The translations under genes were made by a program, and so were the position numbers. From Paraburkholderia sp. BL25I1N1 (GTDB lineage Bacteria; Pseudomonadota; Gammaproteobacteria; Burkholderiales; Burkholderiaceae): DNA of 64,000 nucleotides. Where the stretch lies: positions 124,001-188,000 of the forward strand of contig NZ_PVZB01000004.1 in the NCBI RefSeq assembly GCF_003002025.1, given 5' to 3'. Each line of letters starts with the position of its first letter. The first letter of the stretch is position 1. Below the pieces are notes generated by a model, which was not told where the DNA came from, searched no databases, and worked only from the letters and a program-made list of their open reading frames with translations. This document shows positions 62,122 through 64,000 of this stretch, one piece after another.

Positions 62122-62694
62122 TTAGACTGCCTTCTTGGCCGAGCGCGATGCTTGTGCGGCGGCTTGCGAAGCTGCCTTCGATGCGGCCGTTGCAGCTGCA
62201 TTGAAGTTGCTTTCAGCGATTTCGACAGCTTGCTTGGTGGCCTTGTGGACCGTGTCGTACGTGGTGTTGGCAGCCGTGATAGCCGACTTCAGGACGGCGA
62301 CAGCGGTTTCCGAACCAGCCGGTGCATTCTTTGCGACGTTCTCGACGAGCGATTGGACCTTGCGGTTTTGCTCTTCGAATTGCGCTTCCGCGACGCGGGT
62401 GAATTCACCTTGCGTTGCCGAAACGATTTCGTACACATGACGGCCGTACGACAGCGCCTTTTCAGCCACCGGCTGTGCAAGGCTTGCTTGCAGTGCCAGC
62501 AACTCTTGCGCGTCCTTGACCGACAGGGCGCGTTGGGCATTTTCCTGGCTTTCCGCGAGCGTCGACTTCACGACTTGCAGGTTCAGCTCAACCAGCTTTT
62601 CGACGCCTTCAAATGCTTTGGTCGTCAGGCCGAACAACGTTTCAAAGTTGGCTTTCTGGGCTGCGGCGAATTGCTCAGGGGTCAGCAGAGTCAT
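62122..62694 (-). CDS. phaP: Phasin family protein (PhaP-like)
   Basis: The 190-residue protein begins [23 protein letters not shown] and contains [22 protein letters not shown], the hallmark of the phasin_2 family. The rest is mostly helical and Ala-rich, ending with a Ser/Lys-rich tail ([12 protein letters not shown]). Phasins coat polyhydroxyalkanoate granules, control their number and size, and are usually highly expressed only when polymer is made. Expression from a strong sigma-70 promoter flanked by two dyads fits PhaR-type control. A perfect CCAGGAG ribosome site precedes the ATG. Confidence 0.95.
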   Translation of the reverse strand: MTLLTPEQFAAAQKANFETLFGLTTKAFEGVEKLVELNLQVVKSTLAESQENAQRALSVKDAQELLALQASLAQPVAEKALSYGRHVYEIVSATQGEFTRVAEAQFEEQNRKVQSLVENVAKNAPAGSETAVAVLKSAITAANTTYDTVHKATKQAVEIAESNFNAAATAASKAASQAAAQASRSAKKAV

Positions 62695-62785
62695 GGTTTA
62701 CGCTCCTGGAATCGCGGTCTGTCTGTGCGGACCGCATTGGGTGAATGGTGGGACACATTGGTGCATCCCGCCGGACCGCGATGAA

Positions 62786-62801
62786 TTGTGCATCGCAGCA
62801 A
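62786..62801. promoter_or_regulatory. Candidate second PhaR operator at the phasin start site
   Basis: TTGTGCATCGCAGCAA is a partial dyad with TGTGC and GCAGCA halves. It lies at about +1 to +18 of the predicted phasin transcript, where a bound repressor would block initiation or escape. Confidence 0.5.
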
Positions 62802-62809
62802 TGACTGCT

Positions 62810-62837
62810 ATTTTAGGATGGCTGCAAGGAATGTCAA
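62810..62837 (-). promoter_or_regulatory. Sigma-70 promoter of the phasin gene
   Basis: On the minus strand TTGACA (62837-62832) is followed by a 16-base spacer and TAAAAT (62815-62810). Consensus -35 and five of six -10 matches. The start would lie near 62803, giving a leader of about 108 bases. Confidence 0.85.
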
Positions 62838-62844
62838 GTGCTTT

Positions 62845-62859
62845 TTGTGCGTCGCACAA
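62845..62859. promoter_or_regulatory. Candidate PhaR operator upstream of the phasin promoter
   Basis: TTGTGCG-T-CGCACAA is a perfect dyad centred on one base. It begins eight bases upstream of the -35 box. Its TGC/GCA halves resemble the TGC-rich sites of PhaR. Confidence 0.6.
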
Positions 62860-63465
62860 TATTAAGAAACTACTGATAAAACATAGCGTTATGCGATCGG
62901 CATGACATCTTCATGACGCAGGTCAACTTAATCGCCGCACCGCACTGGTGCTCAATCATGCTGTATTTATTACGAAATGGTAAGGTCTATCTAACCGGCG
63001 GGTGCATGCTTAACGCGGGGCGGCTAACAGCCGGCACTTGTTAAAAAAGCGCTCGATGGCCGTTTCGGTGTAAACCGAAAAGTGTCACGGAACGTTAATG
63101 CTAGATGCTGGTCGAATGCGCGTTGGCGGTCTGCAGCAGGCGTTTAACAACCTCGCTGTTCGACTCCGGCCCGGTTGGTCGGCGGTTTTTGACCGCACGT
63201 GCTCTACCGTATTTCCCCTGATCAAGGTTGCCTCGAAATTGCCGTTATGCTGGAAGAATCACCTCGATTCGGGCATAGGGCGGCAGCGGCGAGGCGTAAT
63301 GCGCCGGCGATCGTTTTTTTCGATCGATGCGCGGCACTTATTCGTGTTTTTGCGATCGGAGCTTACAAGCCGGTTTAAGGAGCGCGTATAAGTGCTTCAA
63401 ATTGCTAATTTTTCGTTGTTTTACTACACTTGCGGAAACCTCTCGCCGCTCCCTACCGAACACCC
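62860..63465. other. Gap between the phasin promoter and the penicillin-binding protein gene
   Basis: Roughly 600 bases without a recognised gene. It is less GC-rich than the coding parts. A small hairpin TTTCGGT/ACCGAAA (63063-63080) is present. A frame at 63098-63391 on the plus strand lacks family features and a ribosome site. Confidence 0.45.
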
Positions 63466-64000
63466 ATGAAAACCGACATGTTTTCGTCGCTAAAAGTGAT
63501 CCACGGCGCGGCCCGCAGCACCGCGCTGTCGGTGGCCGTCTCCATGGTCATCGCAGCGGCGTTCGCCACGCCCGTGAGCGCTTTTGCCGCCACGCCCGCT
63601 GCAACTGCAAAAACTTCCAAACACGCCAAAGCGGCGAAAAAGCCGGCTGCGGAGTCTGATACCAAGACCAAGGTGTCGAGCAAGGCCTCGAAAGCGACCA
63701 AAGGCGCGGCTGCAAAGACCGTAGCCGCCGCTGACGACGACGCACCGCGCGCGGGCGTCAAGCGCAAGCGCGTCACGTACACGTCGAACGGCCGTCATCA
63801 CTCGGTGGTGCGTCGCATCGCGTACGAACCGCGTCAGCCGAGCGTCGGCCAGGCTTTCGGTCTGCACGAAACGCCGGACGCTCTCATGCTGCGCTCGAGC
63901 GTCGCGTACGTGATCGATCAGAACTCGGGCGAATCGCTGTTCGACAAGAACTCGCGCGCCGTGGTGCCGATCGCGTCGATCACCAAGCTGATGACCGCAA
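63466..64000 (+). CDS. D-alanyl-D-alanine endopeptidase/carboxypeptidase, 5' part (PbpG-like)
   Basis: The gene is cut by the window end; 178 codons are visible. After a signal peptide (hydrophobic ALSVAVSMVIAAAFATPVSA, residues about 20-39) comes a 60-residue Lys/Ala-rich segment, then the start of a peptidase S11 domain (SSVAYVIDQNSGESLFDKNS) and the active-site motif SITK with the catalytic Ser and Lys. Class C low-molecular-weight penicillin-binding proteins trim peptidoglycan peptides in the periplasm. The Lys/Ala-rich segment could bind the cell wall or nucleic acid and is unusual in length. No strong ribosome site is seen before the ATG at 63466; ATG 63478 is possible. Confidence 0.88.
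   Translation, partial: MKTDMFSSLKVIHGAARSTALSVAVSMVIAAAFATPVSAFAATPAATAKTSKHAKAAKKPAAESDTKTKVSSKASKATKGAAAKTVAAADDDAPRAGVKRKRVTYTSNGRHHSVVRRIAYEPRQPSVGQAFGLHETPDALMLRSSVAYVIDQNSGESLFDKNSRAVVPIASITKLMTA

Noticed and set aside
63098..63391. A 97-codon frame before the penicillin-binding protein gene
   Set aside because: It lacks a ribosome site and family features, and lies in a region that looks like an intergenic promoter.

Overview
The window is chromosomal DNA from a Burkholderia-like beta-proteobacterium, most probably Paraburkholderia. The evidence is the high GC content, an E3 subunit with a fused lipoyl domain in the pyruvate dehydrogenase operon, a PHB phasin, a DUF3300/DUF2950 pair, and a copy of the hairpin repeat (core CTACTTTTCTTTG) that I remember as common in Burkholderia genomes. 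It looks like core chromosome. I saw no transposase, integrase, phage gene, CRISPR array or plasmid replication gene. I did no database search; family names rest on motifs read in the translations.

Layout. 1-8 kb: the 3' end of a YgjP-type metallopeptidase, an FdhF/YdeP molybdopterin oxidoreductase divergent from a MocR-type regulator, a small winged-helix protein, an SDR oxidoreductase, and a BMP-type solute-binding lipoprotein-family receptor followed by a nucleoside deaminase. 8-17 kb: a GAF-PAS-GGDEF-EAL protein, a flavin disulfide oxidoreductase, a cupin, a TMEM175-like and another membrane protein, a phosphodiesterase and an MFS symporter. 17-24 kb: yggX and argA, divergent from hrpA. 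24-28 kb: a large trimeric autotransporter adhesin. 28-33 kb: a beta-propeller protein, a sterol desaturase-family enzyme, an EI24 membrane protein, a CinA-like protein and a rhodanese.

33-38 kb holds the nitrogen regulon core glnA-ntrB-ntrC. Upstream of glnA are two NtrC-type sites and a sigma-54 promoter with correct GG/GC spacing. 38-48 kb: prolyl oligopeptidase, exonuclease III, a small unknown protein, the initiator tRNA-Met, an Asp/Glu racemase, cytosine deaminase, an M3 oligopeptidase, an acyltransferase and folD. 48-52 kb: the DUF2950/DUF3300 pair of unknown function. 52-62 kb: a FixL/FixJ-type two-component system divergent from aceE-aceF-lpdA. 62-64 kb: a phasin with a clear sigma-70 promoter flanked by two TGC/GCA dyads, then the 5' part of a penicillin-binding endopeptidase cut by the window end.

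The best-supported functional units are glnA-ntrBC (nitrogen assimilation under its own two-component control), the pyruvate dehydrogenase operon with an adjacent sensor/regulator, and the auto-regulated-looking phasin gene (carbon storage). The least understood unit is the DUF3300-DUF2950 pair. I found no convincing wholly new system; the leads worth following are regulatory (hrpA/argA shared promoter, phasin operators, BMP dyads), that pair, and several repeats.
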